From positions 14,442,693 to 14,506,692 of the forward strand of contig NC_086257.1 in NCBI RefSeq assembly GCF_021018805.1: a stretch of 64,000 bases of DNA, read 5' to 3'. This document shows positions 49,864-63,902 of this stretch, piece after piece. Within the stretch, counting starts at the first letter, position 1. Every line of letters starts with the position of its first letter. The position numbers and the translations under genes are program-made. Under the pieces are notes generated by a model, which saw only the letters and a list, made by a program, of their open reading frames with translations, did no database searches and was not told where the DNA came from. This stretch comes from Prinia subflava. Taxonomy: Eukaryota > Chordata > Aves > Passeriformes > Cisticolidae.

Positions 49864-52800
49864 CAGCACAACAGATTGTAGGAGAGACAGAAATTGGACA
49901 CGGCTGCTTTATGGATGTAATTAAAGAGTTTCTGGCAAGGGTGATTTTTACCAAGGTTACTCATATAGTTCACCAGTGCAAAAATAAGCAAAAATTCAAG
50001 TTCTTGGAGGTCCAGGAGATATTTTATTCTTTCACCTATTCAATTTTATTTCTTCATTTTTTATCACTAAGGGAGGGAAAAAAGAGCATTTCATCCCTGA
50101 ACTATAAGGCTGACTTGCAGCTGGTGGCCCAGTAATTGGTATTTATGGCTCAGATGCATCACTAACACACAGGTTGGAGACTGATATTTTCATCACTCCC
50201 TCCTTTGCTCTCAGCTTTGCAGCTATTTCATGCACTCTGGGTTTGCCAATTACCTTCCCGAGGTGGGCCGGGGTGATTTGTTTTTAATGCACGTACAGTG
50301 AGTTTGAATAGCCTGGTTTGTTTTTGCATTTGCAATTTCATGGGGACAGATTCAGGGACAAACACATAGGAGAGGCAGCAGATAGCCTTGGTAAGCATCT
50401 CAAAGTGTTCTTGGAGCTTCATTTCACCCCTGCCTGTTATATATCTGTCCCCAAATTTGCTCTTAAGCCACCAGCCAGTGCTGCTCCCTTGGTTTGTGGC
50501 CTCTGTGCTTCTGGTGAGCTGCTGTGCAGTCCTCATGGTGTGAGTTTTGCCTTCCTGGGGACTGGGAAGGATGCTGGGGCTGGTATGATACAGTGCTGTG
50601 CTGAAACCTGGGAGATGTAGCTTTGACAGACAGAGATATTATTGACAGGGTTCACAGAATGGGTGTGCAGAGTCAATCCAGAAAAAGATGCCTTGACAGA
50701 GTCCTATGAACAGAGGATGAGAGCCCAGTATGAACCAGGAGGTGCGAGGGCAGCTTTCATGAGACATGCTGCTAGTTCTGTAGTCTGCAGCCCTAGATTT
50801 AGGATTTTTGAGGAAGTCAAATAGCATCTCATCTCTAATTCAATCCTCTTTCACTCTGTTCTGAATTCCCAGAGTCCCAATTTCTCCCCCCAGAGATATA
50901 ACATGTCCTGCTTGACAAACTGAACACACAAATTTAAACTGTCACTGTTTTGTCATATTTGTCACTTTTGGAAGCAGCATTCTCAGAACAGGAAAAGGAA
51001 ATTAAAAGATCAAGAGCACAACCAGTCAGAGCCCCTAGCAAGCACAGAGGCTGTCGGGGATGATACACACCCCTGGGTGAAATACCAATTCCTGAAGTCA
51101 TTGAAATCAGTCAGAGTCAGATAGCACAGATAAACTCTTAAATACACAGTAGAGTTTAAAATACAGACCTTATACAGATTCAATTAGCATGCTAGAAATA
51201 GAGAAGAAGTACTGGAAAGCCACATAAATCTGCATTCCTAGGATTTCTGAGTGTGAAGAATGGAAAAGGGAAGGCTTTCATATAGGAAATAGAGGAAATA
51301 AAATATTTCAGTGAATGCACAGAAACTTTCCTGTAAATGGGCTGCTGGAATAACCCAGGATGAATAAGCTTCAGTTTCAACTGAAGCATGAAAGTCAATA
51401 ATCTCTGTAACCTTTCTAAACTCTTTGCTCTTCTATCACATCTACAGAGACTGAAGGGAGTTAATCTATTCAAGGTGTGTGTGTATCTATACTCATTATA
51501 TATAGCAGACAACTCCTTCACAGAGAACCAGTTACTCAGCAGTCTGTCTCATGCTCAGCACTGGTAATAATTAAGGAAAGTGCCATTGTCATTTATGTTA
51601 CTGAGAATTTCACTAAACCCAGAAAAGACCCAGTTGTTTGTTATAAAAATTTGAAAATCTGAAGAATAAAAGGTAGTCCAAATTACCTTTTAGCTATCAG
51701 CTATTTGTCTAAACATTAGTTTCTCATATGTATGTTGCAATTTGTAAACCATTTTGTAGCTATGCATTGTACATTAAGAATGAAATCTAGAATATTTCTT
51801 CTAAAAGTGCCAAACTGACCCATGCTGCCTTTCTCTTCTAAGATTCTTTGCAAGGGGAAACTGCCTGAGCAGAGCAGCTCATGTTGCTCTCAGAGGACAG
51901 CATCAAGTTTTGAGTCCTGTAACTACTTTGGTTTAGTCATTTTTATCCCTGTGAAGCTTTCTCTTGCAGTCCATGGAGGATGCCTTTCCATGTGGGCAAC
52001 AATTAGTAGACACTCCAGACTAAGACTTCCAGTAATACTTTGGGACTGCATTAATTTTTAGCTGACAGTAATGAGACTGTCAGAATAATTCTTATCTCAG
52101 TAGAAATAATCTCTCTCAATCAGTGCTCACAAAATGTACAACTGTCACTCACTGAACTTCTCCTCTACAAGTGCCAGATTGTTAGTGATAGAATGAAATA
52201 GAAAAAGTCATTGAGGGCAGGCAGGCTTGGCCTTAACAAGGGATTAATGAATAAATAATTTCCAGACCATTATTCCAAAAAAGAAAACCAAGAAGTTGTA
52301 GCTGGAGAGAATATCAGAAAAGACCCCGAATCTCCTGACTTGCAGGATGAAATTTGGTTTCAACTACAGGATAAGGATGTTTCTATCCTCTTTAGAACAC
52401 TGCAGATAAATTCCTTCAGCTGTTGGAAATACTCAGATGTTGTGGCAACAGGTTCTATACAAAACACACAAGTACATCTTGAGAATATTAAGTTTATTGT
52501 AAATTATTAATTTTAAACAAAGATATATGATAGGCAATGATTGAGCAGGAAAAGATCACCATTGCAGTATAGCACATGCACCCACAAACAAGATGCATCA
52601 ACAGTAAAAGGGAGGAGAAATCCTCCTCTAACTTGGAAAAGCATTTATTTATGGCTGGGCACTGGAGCATTTGAAGTACTGGTGCAAGACACCAACAAAA
52701 CATATCAACAGGTTCACTGGATAGGATACCAGCTCTTCCACCATGAGGACAGATGTGGCAAGTTAATAAAATGTTCAGGTGTATGTCTGGTAATATGTCA

Positions 52801-55800
52801 AATGAATTACTTCAGGACTTTGGGGCAGGCAGAGGAGAGACAAGGAGGGGATAAGCTGGCTGCTGTTGGAACATGCTTTGCACAAGATGCAGTGATGGCA
52901 AATAGCCCAGTTCTAGTGGACTAAGCTGTGATCTATAGATAAATATAGACTAAAATGCAACAGCACCTGCCATCAGATTAAAAAAATAAAATCAAACTTG
53001 TAAAGGATGAAATACCCATTTCTGTCTTTGCTGTCAAGCATTAAAATGCTGCACATAACCTGTTCTTTGAACCACTCCTTTTTAAACATTGATACTACAT
53101 AGGAAACAAAACCCAGCAGGGCTATTGTTTCCCCAGCCCAGGAGGAATCCATGTGTTCCACTGATAACTAAGGAAAAGTAAACCTAAGTGTTCAGTGCAG
53201 AGAATGCTGAGTGTGGCACTGACTGAGATGACCACTGACAAATCTGCCTCTTTACACATCCCTGCTCTGCAGCACAACCAGAAGGGGCAGGGGAGAGGCT
53301 CCCTCCTGAAATCCAAACCCGAGCAGAAACAGGCAATTGCCTTCTCTCCCATGCAAAACCAGAGCCTTTAGCCCCACAGCTGTATCTGCTGACCTGACCT
53401 ATGCACTTATTCCAGAGCCCACCTCTGAAATTTTTGCACAAAGGTTTTTTGATATTTAGAGCTTCATTCAAAGATATCTGTACTCATTAGGAACCCCCTA
53501 GCATCAGGTTTGGGATGGACTGCAAAGAAAAAGGCATTTCTGTGCCCAGGGCCATGCACTGCAGAGCCAGCCAGGCCTCCCACCCTTCAGGATGGACACA
53601 GCACACGAAGAGGAAACACCTGTGTGTAAGGTTCATACCCAATTCTTTGCCCTATAACACCAGTAGAAGTACCTGTGTGACACAGTAAACAGCCAAAGCC
53701 CTCAAAGTGACAAAAAAAATTATAAATGGTAACTCTGTCAACAGCCTAAATTGCTCAACCACTTCTTCTCTGCTTACTGGTAAATTGCTCCTCAGGCTGT
53801 TCTTGCTGAGGTTTTGTCCAATTCAGTTTCCTCTAGTAAGATGATAAAGCAAGGAGAAACCAAAAATAATGAAAAACACTTTATCCAGTTTTCCATCTGA
53901 CAAATTTCACCCCGTTTTACCAAGTCCATTACCAAGTCCAGATGATGACACACTAATTGCACGGTGTGCAGGACAACACAAAGCAATTAACACTTCTGCT
54001 GTGCTTCATGGCTGCTCTGTGCAGCTTCAGGGGGAGGTATGACATGAAATCTCATGACTAGCATGAAACCAACTGTAGCTGACACTGAATTTATATTTTT
54101 CCATGCCTGCCTAACACCCAGTTCAGTGCCTGCTGGGCTTTCTCTTATAGGCAATCTGGCAGCCTGGAACAGGAGACCTAATTTCTACAGACACAGCATA
54201 AGACAAATTGCCCAAGTTTTTGGGAGAATTGGGATTTAAAGGAAACCAGATAATGTTCAATAGCCTACCAAAACAAAGGGGAAAGAAGAGTCCAGGTGCT
54301 CCTGACTTTGGAAAACCCATTTCATCTCTCCCAAACCATGCATTCCTGGAATGCAAAGAATAATACACTGGCATTCTTAGGATGAAAGATATATTTGAGA
54401 ATTAAAGCATAAAAAACCACAGGAGCTTTTCTCACTTTTCAAGCTCTCAGCATTACTAAAAATTTGATTTTATTAAAGACAATAAATATGGGCTTAAATC
54501 ACAGCTTTTGTCTGTATCTTACCGTTGCATCCAGCAGAATCCCCCACTGGAATTTCTGCCAAACTGCACAAATGAGCTTGTTCCCATAATTAATCCCAAC
54601 GTTGTTAATGTTTGGGTTTAGGTATTGCAGCTCTTCCCCCAGGTCTATTTACAGCCTATTGCTCTTTGCCACCTCCTACTCCTCCCTAACAGGCACCAGG
54701 ACTGAAGGGTTCAGCCACAGGCAAGGATGACATCAATTAACTGATGGGTTCATTTGATTCCCTGCACCAAGGCCTGTGGCTACCATGCTCTAACCACAAA
54801 TAGTGCCCTGGTGGTGACAACCAAACTCCTTCCAGCTGCCCTGGATTATTTGTTGCAGATGTTTATTCTCAGCTGGTGAGGTGGGAAGGATAAAGACAGA
54901 TGTGTGTCTTTGCTCAGTGTGACTTAGGGAGTGCCAAGTACTGATTAATCCCATGAAAATGAAAGGAAACTCTTTAAGTTTGATGGAGGATTTAGAAAAC
55001 ATGGGCACAACTTCCAGCCTCACCGGGTGGCTCTGAGCAAGCCAGGGAACTGCAGGTGACTGGGAATGTTTAAAACAGCACTTGCAGAACCATCCTAGCA
55101 CACAGCCCTAAGGCTGCAGTCCAGGATGACTGTGAGGTGGTGAACGTCCTCAGGAGGGACAGACAGGCAGCCAATCTGGCCTGCTGCACATGCCTAAATC
55201 AGAAAGCATTGCATCATTGCTTGTGTAGGTGTATCCTTTACTTAGCATCCTGAATCTGTGGGAAACAAGTTACCTTGGCACTGGGATTCTGATTGGCAAG
55301 ACTGGTGAAATTTTAAGAAGGGACTAAACTGTTGGGGAATTTCTCTTACAAGATGTATTTCAGCTCTGGAAGTTGTTAAGTATTAAGTGCTAAAAGCAAG
55401 ACCAAGAATTGTATCTTTTTTTGTCTCTGGTTTTGATGCTCTGCTTTGCTCTAAGTTAATTGGCAAATTTCTTCTGTTTGCATGTCTCAAGAAAATGTTT
55501 ATAATTCTCTGAACAAAAATTGATTTAGAAAGGAAAGTCTAAGAGTCTTTTAAGCTGAGCAGTTGGCAGATGCATAGGACCATATATGATGTATGCCATA
55601 CCATAAAGACATACATCAGTAGTGGGTGGACTGTATATCTCCCTGTGCACTTATTTCTATTTTATGGTATTTTAAAATAAGAAATACCCTTTAAAGAAGC
55701 TGATTGCCTCAGGCTGGCAAAAATTTACAAGGCTCACTTGAAATGTTTTTGCTTAACAGCAGAAAAAAAAAAAAAAAGTCATGCATTTGAAAGTGAAAAT

Positions 55801-56033
55801 TTCAATCATGCCAATCCTGGTGACCTCTTTGGGTATTAAGATGCTATTGGCAGACAGCTCTCTTCAAAAGATAAATTGTGCCTTTCCACAGCAGCAGAAT
55901 GGCATTTGTTTTCATGTCAGGACATATTGATTTCATACAAATTTTAGAGAAAATAACAGCTGGCCACATATATCAGTGATGCCAGAACACCCAAGTACAA
56001 GTGCCCTGCAGGGGAGGAGAGCAATGAGGTCAG
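49864..56033. other. Gene-free stretch
   Basis: No supported gene. The 127-codon plus-strand frame at 52541-52924 and the 104-codon frame at 49821-50135 lack domains. At 54523-54644 (minus) an open frame ends at the donor GTAAGATA and is listed as a finding. A15 lies at 55763-55777. No repeat family is recognised until the CR1 fragment at 56034. Confidence 0.5.
55763..55777. repeat. Poly-A run (A15)
   Basis: Fifteen A. No retroposon body is recognised upstream. Confidence 0.85.
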
Positions 56034-56298
56034 TTATAGAATCCCAGAGAGGCGTGGGTTGGAAGGGACCATAAATATCACCAATTCTAACCTGCTTGCC
56101 ATGGAACCCCTTCCACTATCCCACGTTGCTCAGAGCCCTGTCCACCCTGGTCTCAAACACTTCCAGGGATGGGGCATCCACAGCTTCTCTGGACAACCTG
56201 TGCCAGGGCCTCAGCACCCTCACACTTAAGATTTTTTTCCCTAGTATTTAATCTAAACCTTCTTTCAATTTGAACCCATTTCCCCTTGTTCTGTCACA
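56034..56298 (-). mobile_element. CR1 LINE 3' fragment
   Basis: Read on the minus strand this is a 5'-truncated CR1 3' end. Plus-strand landmarks in order are TTATAGAATCCCAGAGAGG, GGTTGGAAGGGACCATAAAT, CATGGAACCCCTTCCACTAT, GTTGCTCAGAGCCC, ACTTCCAGGGATGGGGCATC, CACAGCTTCTCTGGACAACC, TCAGCACCCTCACA and CCCCTTGTTCTGTCACA. It lacks any reverse transcriptase frame and is inactive. The end near 56298 is where similarity to the usual CR1 3' region fades. Confidence 0.93.
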
Positions 56299-57481
56299 AA
56301 GAGGGCTGTCTGACTTCTGACAGATGAAGGGCCAGCACAGAGGCCTCATCCTTACAGTGGGGCTGCAAGGTAGAAACTGAGCATCTGCATCCCTCTCTAC
56401 CCAGACAGGTCCTTTACTTTGTAAGGATGGCAGCAGCAAGGTTTACCTCTGGGAAGAGGCAGCAAAGAAATATTTTCTTGGAGTTGGGTGAACAGTTCAA
56501 GGAATGCAAAGTCAACCACCTGGAAGGACAGACTGAAATCCTGCTGTCTCTTCTCCTGAAACCAGAGCTGTGTTTGGAAGTCTTTCTGAGTGAAGAAATA
56601 GAGAAGAAAATGCCATCATGTTTCCAGGCCACAGAGCAGGACATTATAAATCCATAGATACTGAGAGAAAAAAAATGAAGTTCGAACCTTGCAGTCAGTA
56701 AATATCTCAGAGTTCATGATTAAAATCCAGGCTCACTATGAGGTTTGGCAGAGCAGCCCAGAGCTCCTCATTTTCCCTGCTGAGTTTAAGTGACTTTGAC
56801 CAAGGTCCAGCCCTGGTGAAGCCAGGCTCTCCCTCCCTCAGCAGCTCTCCTGGGGTGCCAGGCAGGAGCTGCTGTGGTGGAAGGACAAGCAAAGCCTCTC
56901 TGGTGGACAACGAGAGACGTTCCTGAGAGCAGCTGCTTCCAGCTCCCTTCTACACTCCTGCATTTATCTACAGCGTGGGTTTGTGCTATTCAGACAGATG
57001 GGTTTTCCAAGCACAACTGCTTTTTTAGGAATAACAATGCCTTTAAGATCATCCAGAAAGGAGGCACAGCTTGGCACCACCGAGGGGCTGCTCAGGATGA
57101 AACAGACTTCTTGCAGAAACAGCCCCAAACCTGCTTGTAACGTCTGCCCAGTTTTGCCATCATCTCATTCCCAATTTTACTAACAAATAAAATGACTGGG
57201 CAAACATTGAAATTAGTTTGCCAGCTGGTTTGAGTATCTATTTCTGAAAACATCTTAATCTTCTGGAAAAGCTCATAATTTTTAATGCAGTTGTCGACAC
57301 AGTCTTTTAGAAACTGGTACAAACACAGGCTTAAGGGGTTTTTAATACTATTCTTCTCTTTCATTGCTGATCAGAGGGCTAGAATTACTGAGGTTTTTAA
57401 GCATGACATGTATTTGCTTTTATAGAATGAAACTAAATAGGACAAAAAGGCTTAAATATTTATTAATGCTTTTCTTTACAG
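56299..57481. other. Gene-free stretch beside CR1
   Basis: No firmly supported gene. A 76-codon ATG frame at 56427-56657 has A at -3 and G at +4 and a hydrophilic, leucine-rich translation, but no recognisable family and no transcript evidence. The opposite strand is open over the same interval, which argues for chance. Confidence 0.45.
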
Positions 57482-57652
57482 ATTGCAAATGGTTTTGTCA
57501 TGAATGCACACCCAGGACTTCACTGTGTTCCAGATGAAGTCATTAGCTGGGAACTCTGTGTCAGACTTTGGAGACATTTTGACAGGAAAAAGGTTTTCTT
57601 CTTCAAGTTTGCAAATCTTGGACCAGAAAATAAATCTTTGTGGTGTACCTTG
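57482..57652 (+). other. Candidate 57-codon exon, unrecognised
   Basis: A good acceptor (branch-like TTAAT, then TGCTTTTCTTTACAG) precedes a 171-base interval that is open in a single plus-strand frame and ends at the donor GTGAGAG. The length is exactly 57 codons in phase 0-0. The other two plus frames contain stops, though the minus strand is open too. The translation includes HPGLHCVPDEVISWELCV and does not match a family that I know. It could be a real exon, part of a non-coding RNA, or coincidence. No partner exon is identified. Confidence 0.13.
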
Positions 57653-60600
57653 GTGAGAGCACTTTACTGCTAACCCCACTCACATCTCGTTCTCATTCAC
57701 ACTGATTTAGCAAAGCCATTCAATTCCACAGCTTCGCTATTGCTGAAATAATTTTAAGGAAGACCAGTTATAGTAGGTTTTTGAGCACTTGTCTGCAGGA
57801 GTGTTTTATTACACCCAGGTAGGAGTAGCCCAAGGGAGAAGAGCATCACAGGGTTTTGCCATCAACCTGAAACACACACTGCACTGGTTTTAAAACATTT
57901 ACAAAGCCATAGAAATTCCCAAGGACTTTCTGCAGCACAAAAAGAGTGAAGACTCCACTTCTCAGCCCCTCAGTACAGAATGCACCATCTCCACATATCC
58001 CAGCCACTGGTCTTGACCTGGTACCAGTCCCCTTTACTCAAATGAAGTTGACTCCTATTGTCAGGGTCAAGAGGACAGTTCAGTCTCTCATTTCCTGTAT
58101 TAATACAATTTCCAGGCAAGAACTCACCAAGCCTGTGTGGCAGCATTAGATGGGCATGCTCAGCACTGATTTCACATCAGTGTAATCTCAAAATAAACAC
58201 ACGGCTGGCCTTCCTGCTCCTCCTGATTCCTCCAGGAAGAATTGGCATGAGGAGAGCAATTGCTATGACCCATACTTCCCTTACCACTCTTATCTCATAC
58301 ACTTGAAACACATCTCCTAGTGACAGAGAAAAAAAAGCAGAGCTGGCTCAAAATGCTGCTGTTTGTAGAGCAGAGGGAAAAAGCAGCAGCAACAACAAGA
58401 AATGCCAATTTTTCTGTCATTCATTAAAAACTAAAGGTCCCAAAAGCCTTTAATGCAAGAATCAGATTGTTTGAAGCAAAATCAGAAAAAAAGACTTCAG
58501 AAGCAATCTGGGAAAGCAAATGTGATATTTTTCACAAAAAAAGTGTTCTCAGATAGCATGGACTCTATATTTGACTTTGTATAAACCACAGAGTCCAGGG
58601 CTCCTGGTAGCCCAGAGGAAGTTCCCAAGCTCCATGCTGAGCCTCAGTGATTGCTAAAGGGCCCCAAAAGCAGAGTATTTATTTCATTCTATTTTCATGG
58701 AAACTAAACCCCAGGCAAGTCCCATTGCAGTAAAGCACAGTCAGGGAGATCAGTGATGGCAGCCCTGAGGCTTCATTCCCCTGCTTCACCTGCAGCCCAG
58801 AGGTGCAGGGTCCCACCCCAGAGCTGGGTGTTCTGGTGATGCTGCCTGCCAGCATTGAAGCACTGCCTCTGTTTGTGTCACAGCATAAAAATGGCCATGT
58901 AGAGGAACCAGTTTGGGATGAGAATTGATATAATTTGGTGCCAAGCCAAGATGTTCTTTGCTCAAATGGCAAAAACTTCTCCAGCTTCTGAAATAGCTCC
59001 GGGCTGCTGGTCTACAGATTATACCACAAGGCTCAGCTTTATGCTGTGGGTGGTGATTGAAAAAGCTGAGGAACCTCTTGGTTACAGACAATGGAGCTTT
59101 GTCCATCCTGGTGAGGGTCAGGCTAGACTGGCACTTCACAGAGGAGGGAGGATGATGCCTTAGGAAGGAGCTGCATTCAGTTCTGCTTTTCTGAATTACT
59201 GTTAGTAACGCTGAGATTGCACCCAGGAGCCTGGATGTTTGTTAGGACTGCACTGTGCTTAGCAGTGTGCCAGCACAAAATGAAATTACATTCTCTGAAG
59301 GGTCCTTCTCACGCTTTTAAATAAAGACACTAAAGTCATACATTAATTCCTTTGAATATCATTTATAAATCAAAATAATTATTTTAGCAAGTGATGACAG
59401 GCAATAAGTGGCACAGGCTCGTGTCTTTTTTGCTGCAAGATGAACCACTTTCCCTGGATTACAGTAGGATTTCCCTCACTCACTCTCCCCTCTCTCTAAA
59501 GAGACACAGCTCCTCTTCCACCTGCATCCAGCACTGGAACACCAGCTGAGTATTGGACCAAAGAACTCAGGAAGGCAAGGATTATGTTATCTACAGAGCA
59601 CTGAAGGGTCTCCTCACAGTCTATACATCAGTTAAAAAAAAATTAAAAAGAAATCTCATTTGCTGCAGCTCACAGCTTCAGCCTTTGCAGATACAGCCTA
59701 AATATCTGCTTGCACACACTTCACAGCAAGGCATCCCACCAGCCAAATACATAATCCTTCCATTTAAAACCACCCACAAAGGAGGCAAGTATTGAATCAT
59801 TTTGGGGGCTGGCATAGAAGATCTGCATCTTGCTGGTTTCATTACCTTGAATAATAGCACAACAGATCTGTAAGTCACATTTAAATCGATTTAAAATTAA
59901 TCCAAACCCTATGTGTAAACACAACAAAATTTTAGATAAGAGACTGTCTTTTAACCCATTTTTAGATCCCCTGTATTTCTGGGCTAGCAGGCACTGAAAG
60001 CACAGGTGTCAGATCAAGGCAGGCTTCAGCATCTGAGCCACTGCTGCAGCCCAAACAAGAGAGATGGTCCAGCTGTCTGGAAAAAGAGAAAGGAGCCAAA
60101 ATCCTGGATACAAACAAGCTGTAGAGGACTGACCTTCCCAGGCATTTAAATCCTGTCTGTATTTAAGAACTCCTTAGGACAAATAATACACACACACACA
60201 TCCCAGCTGACCCACAGATCTGCAAACCTGCCCCCATACAGGGGCTGCTGCATGGCTGATGTTGGAATAAGGCACCCTGGTGCTGTGTGTTTCTGCAATT
60301 CAAACAATAAGTAATGCTGCATTTCCTTGTTCAAGCTTTTTGTACAGCAGGGGAACAGGAAATGCAGAGTGTTCCTGTCTCTCACTGACAGAGAAACCAG
60401 GTTCAGCTCAGTGCTCACAAAATGGTGACACCAGTTGCAAGATCTCTGCAAAGGGGCTCTACTGGGGCACAGGGTGGCTCAGTTAAAGGTGTTTTTCTGA
60501 GGAGATTAGGACTGAATTTGACCAATATTCCTAATATGAAAATATTAGGCTACAGAAGTTTCCCAACTTGGTGAAAGTTTTTCGCATACAAAATCTAAAA

Positions 60601-63600
60601 CCAAACAAACCCCAATAAATGGATATTTGGTACAGAGGTTCTTCAGCAGTTCTCCCTGACATTCATACCACCTGACAGAAACAATGGGGAAACTATAAAC
60701 TTCAGGCTCTTGCCAAGCAATCATTCTGAAACACACCATTTTTCAGTCAAGGAACTATTTTGCCTCCTTTCAGGGCCAAACTCCTATATACAAAAAGGCA
60801 GAGAAAACTGGTACAAGGTATTATCTGGGAACAACACTTTTCCAGGTGGAGTGAGGGCTTGTACTCCTGAGAAATCAATGTTTCCACATCTCTAACCTTC
60901 AGCTGCTCCCTCTCCTCCACTCTCTCATCATTGCAGCCCACAGCAGCCATCAACAGGTGGTGCCCAAAGAGTTCCTACCCTGCTGCCTGCATCCAGACAG
61001 CAGGCATGGAAGGGGGATTTCCTCACTGCACATTTAAAATCCTTAGTGCTGCAGATGACAACATCTGGAAGATGAACTTGCCATGTCAATCTTGTTATTC
61101 CCAGTACAGCACTGGGCTGTCTCCCCACAGATGTTTTCTTGTGCTGTTAGCTATTGCTTGCAGCACAAAATAATTTTCACCTGGCTCTGTAGTGGTGTGG
61201 GAGTGAAGGAGTTACAGGAATGAACTCAACTAGCTGTGCCTGTGCAAGTCCAGGCTTCCCTTCTCCTGACACCTCCTTCCATCATACTGGAAGGCAGCTG
61301 AAATTCTTTATAATAACCAGAGAGAAGATATTTCTCCCAGCTGTGGGGTTTCCCTATGTAAAATACAAAAGAAAAGCAAATGAGATGTAAGGAGGTGATC
61401 TCTGCAGCTCAGGGGAAATCATTCCAACGATTAAATCTGTGCTGTGCCATCAGCTGAGCTTAGCACATTTCCACTGGTGCAGTCATTTATAGCTCGGGGG
61501 CTGCCACTGCCTGAGCACTGATGGGCATTTCCCAGCTTTGCTGCTGACCTGCACAGCCCTTTGGGGGGCACCTCTGCTGCTCCCAACACTCTGCAGCATC
61601 AGCAAACCCCGGGATGTTCCCTCTCGTGCTTGCAGACAGCTCTGCCCCAGATACATCAGAGAGCTGGGAAAGGATCAGGGGCAGCAAGGGTTACCCAGGG
61701 CCAGGGCAGCAACAGGGCACAGGGCAAACACAGGGCTAGAGGCTCTGCAGGACTGGCTGGGTGCCCGGGTAGGAAAACACCAGGAGACCTCCTGGCTGCT
61801 GCTGAACACCTCAGGTAGGCACTGGAGGCTGCCCACTTAGAGCAGCACTGACCAAAACCCACCCAGAAAGCTTCAAGCAGCTCCTGGGCTGGGGAGTGCA
61901 GTTGTGGGGAGAAACCTGTGCACTCCAGTGGGGTTAACTCCACCACTAACAGGCACAGGATGAACAACCACCAGCCTTGCACATCATCATGCCATGAGGG
62001 CAGAGGTCAAATCTCTTCCCAAGGTTTGGGACTGCTTGTCTTCAAATCTGTGGCAACTAAATCTGTGGTGTTTGGGGGCTTTATGTGATTTTTTTTTCTT
62101 TTGTCACAATGATTGTGACATTTTATGATCCTAAAATCCCCTAAAAGTGTGTGCAAAACCTCACATAGGCTGTTGTCTCACTGATGTACTTTCAGACTGC
62201 AATGTTTAGGTAAGCATTTTCTGGCAAGTTTGAAATGTCAGTTAGTTCTCTTTAGTTTTGGATGAGGTTTTTTTGTTAATCTGAAAACTTAGTGTAGCAG
62301 TCATGGTAATTTTTATGTATATTCCTTCTTCACACACAAGTAATCCTTTATATAAGGTCCTGTACTACTTTATGCCTCATTTCATTTCCTTCACAATAAA
62401 GGTGCTTTACAATAAAGTTTTTCCTTCACCTTCTCCAAAGAAGTGGTTTTCAGTAAGCATGAACTAATTTATTTCTTTTAATGGTGGCCAGTTATTTCTT
62501 AAAGACAAGGCCATCCATAGAAACTGCACATTCTACAAGACTAAATACATTTCAGTAGAGAAGAAAGGTAGCTAGCTCTGCCTTGAAAACAATAATATTC
62601 TAACAATAAAATATATGTCTAAGAAAGAGCCAACTGACTTGAAGCATGACTGGTTGTAAAATCCAAACCACAAGCATCAAAGGGCAGAAATAAAATGCCA
62701 GACTGCCCCAGAATCTGAAGGTTATTGCTACATCTCTCTGCATTAAGACATGCTCGTTACAGCCTTGGGGAAGTCATCCAGACTGGCAGCATCTATCTCC
62801 CTAGGTGGGAAAAAGGCAAATAAAGCAGGATTCAATACAGCCTTCACCTGGAGGATTTAAAACACTGGCAACTATTTGGATGTGAGAACTGAAATATTTT
62901 TGATATTGCCTTTGTGGTAGAAAAAGTGGATGAAATGGCATTGGAGGAAATTCCCATGAAGTATTTCCTGTTACTTTGTGGTTGAGAACTAATAATCGTC
63001 CTTGAATTCAGATGAGGGGATAAAATTATTATTCTTAAAGATTAATGACCACAGTTTCTCCTTAAGAAGATCACAGCACACTTTTGGGAAGTAAAAGCAA
63101 TTACAGAATTTTTACGGGTAATGATACAAGCCCCTAAATAAGCCAAAATACTACTTGCTTAGATGAACCATAAAATGATCTTTGAACTAAATCAGATTTA
63201 TTCCGTCCCTTGTACAAAAGTGCTACCAAACATGTGCATTTAAGAGAATAATTTCCCTTGGATGCTCATCCTGTTCCAGCACCAGCCTGGAGCCTGTGGC
63301 TCCGAGCACCAGGAGGGACAGGAGGCAGCACGAGATGGGTCACTGGGAATTGGGCTGGCAGCCTGTGGCTCTCTTCATTCTGGCACCCACTGCAGCATCC
63401 AGCCTGGCCTGTGTGCAGGCAGACTGCCAAGCAGCTCTCCAGAGAATCCCTCAGGCTGCAGAGGGTGAAGCCCATGAGGCTTTTCCAGGCTTTGTAGCTG
63501 GCAGTGCAGGGGCAGGAATGTCCCTGCACACGAGGTGCTCCCATCTGTGGGACACTCTGTGATCGAGTCCCAGCTGGGAGAAACAAGGATTGCTCACCCC

Positions 63601-63902
63601 TGACTGAGCTGCAGCACCACCAGAGCTCCAAACCTGGCACATGGTGCATCGTCAAGGCAATAAAATAAAATAAACTTCATCCCTTGGCTGGGCTTCTGCA
63701 GCCCCTCATTCCCTTGAGAAAGAAGCTAACCTAGCAGGAGTTTAGTATCAGCACAGAAAATAGATGGCTGTCTGAAAACAGACACTAAGGCTGATTTTAT
63801 TATATGGATAAAGCAGAGATCTCTGGCAATAAAATGTTAAAATATTCTGAAAAAATCAAATTTACCACTTTTCAGAGGGAGTTTGTTCTACTGAATTAGG
63901 TG
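57653..63902. other. Gene-free stretch
   Basis: No supported gene. An AT-rich stretch at 59310-59400 contains AAATAATTATTTTAG. A CA microsatellite lies at 60188-60200. Two AATAAA hexamers lie at 62395-62400 and 62411-62416 followed by GTTTTTCC, and three overlapping AATAAA copies at 63659-63674. These may be poly-A signals or simple repeats. The 117-codon minus-strand frame at 58786-59139 has no recognisable domain. Confidence 0.5.
60188..60200. repeat. Short CA microsatellite
   Basis: About six CA units. Too short to be strongly variable. Confidence 0.8.

Noticed and set aside
52541..52924. 127-codon plus-strand frame
   Set aside because: No recognisable family, no splice or promoter context.
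62395..62416. Two AATAAA hexamers followed by a T-rich stretch, considered as a gene 3' end
   Set aside because: AATAAA is frequent in AT-rich DNA and there is no recognisable exon upstream.
63659..63674. Triple overlapping AATAAA as a poly-A site
   Set aside because: Explained as a short TAAAA repeat; no upstream gene to terminate.
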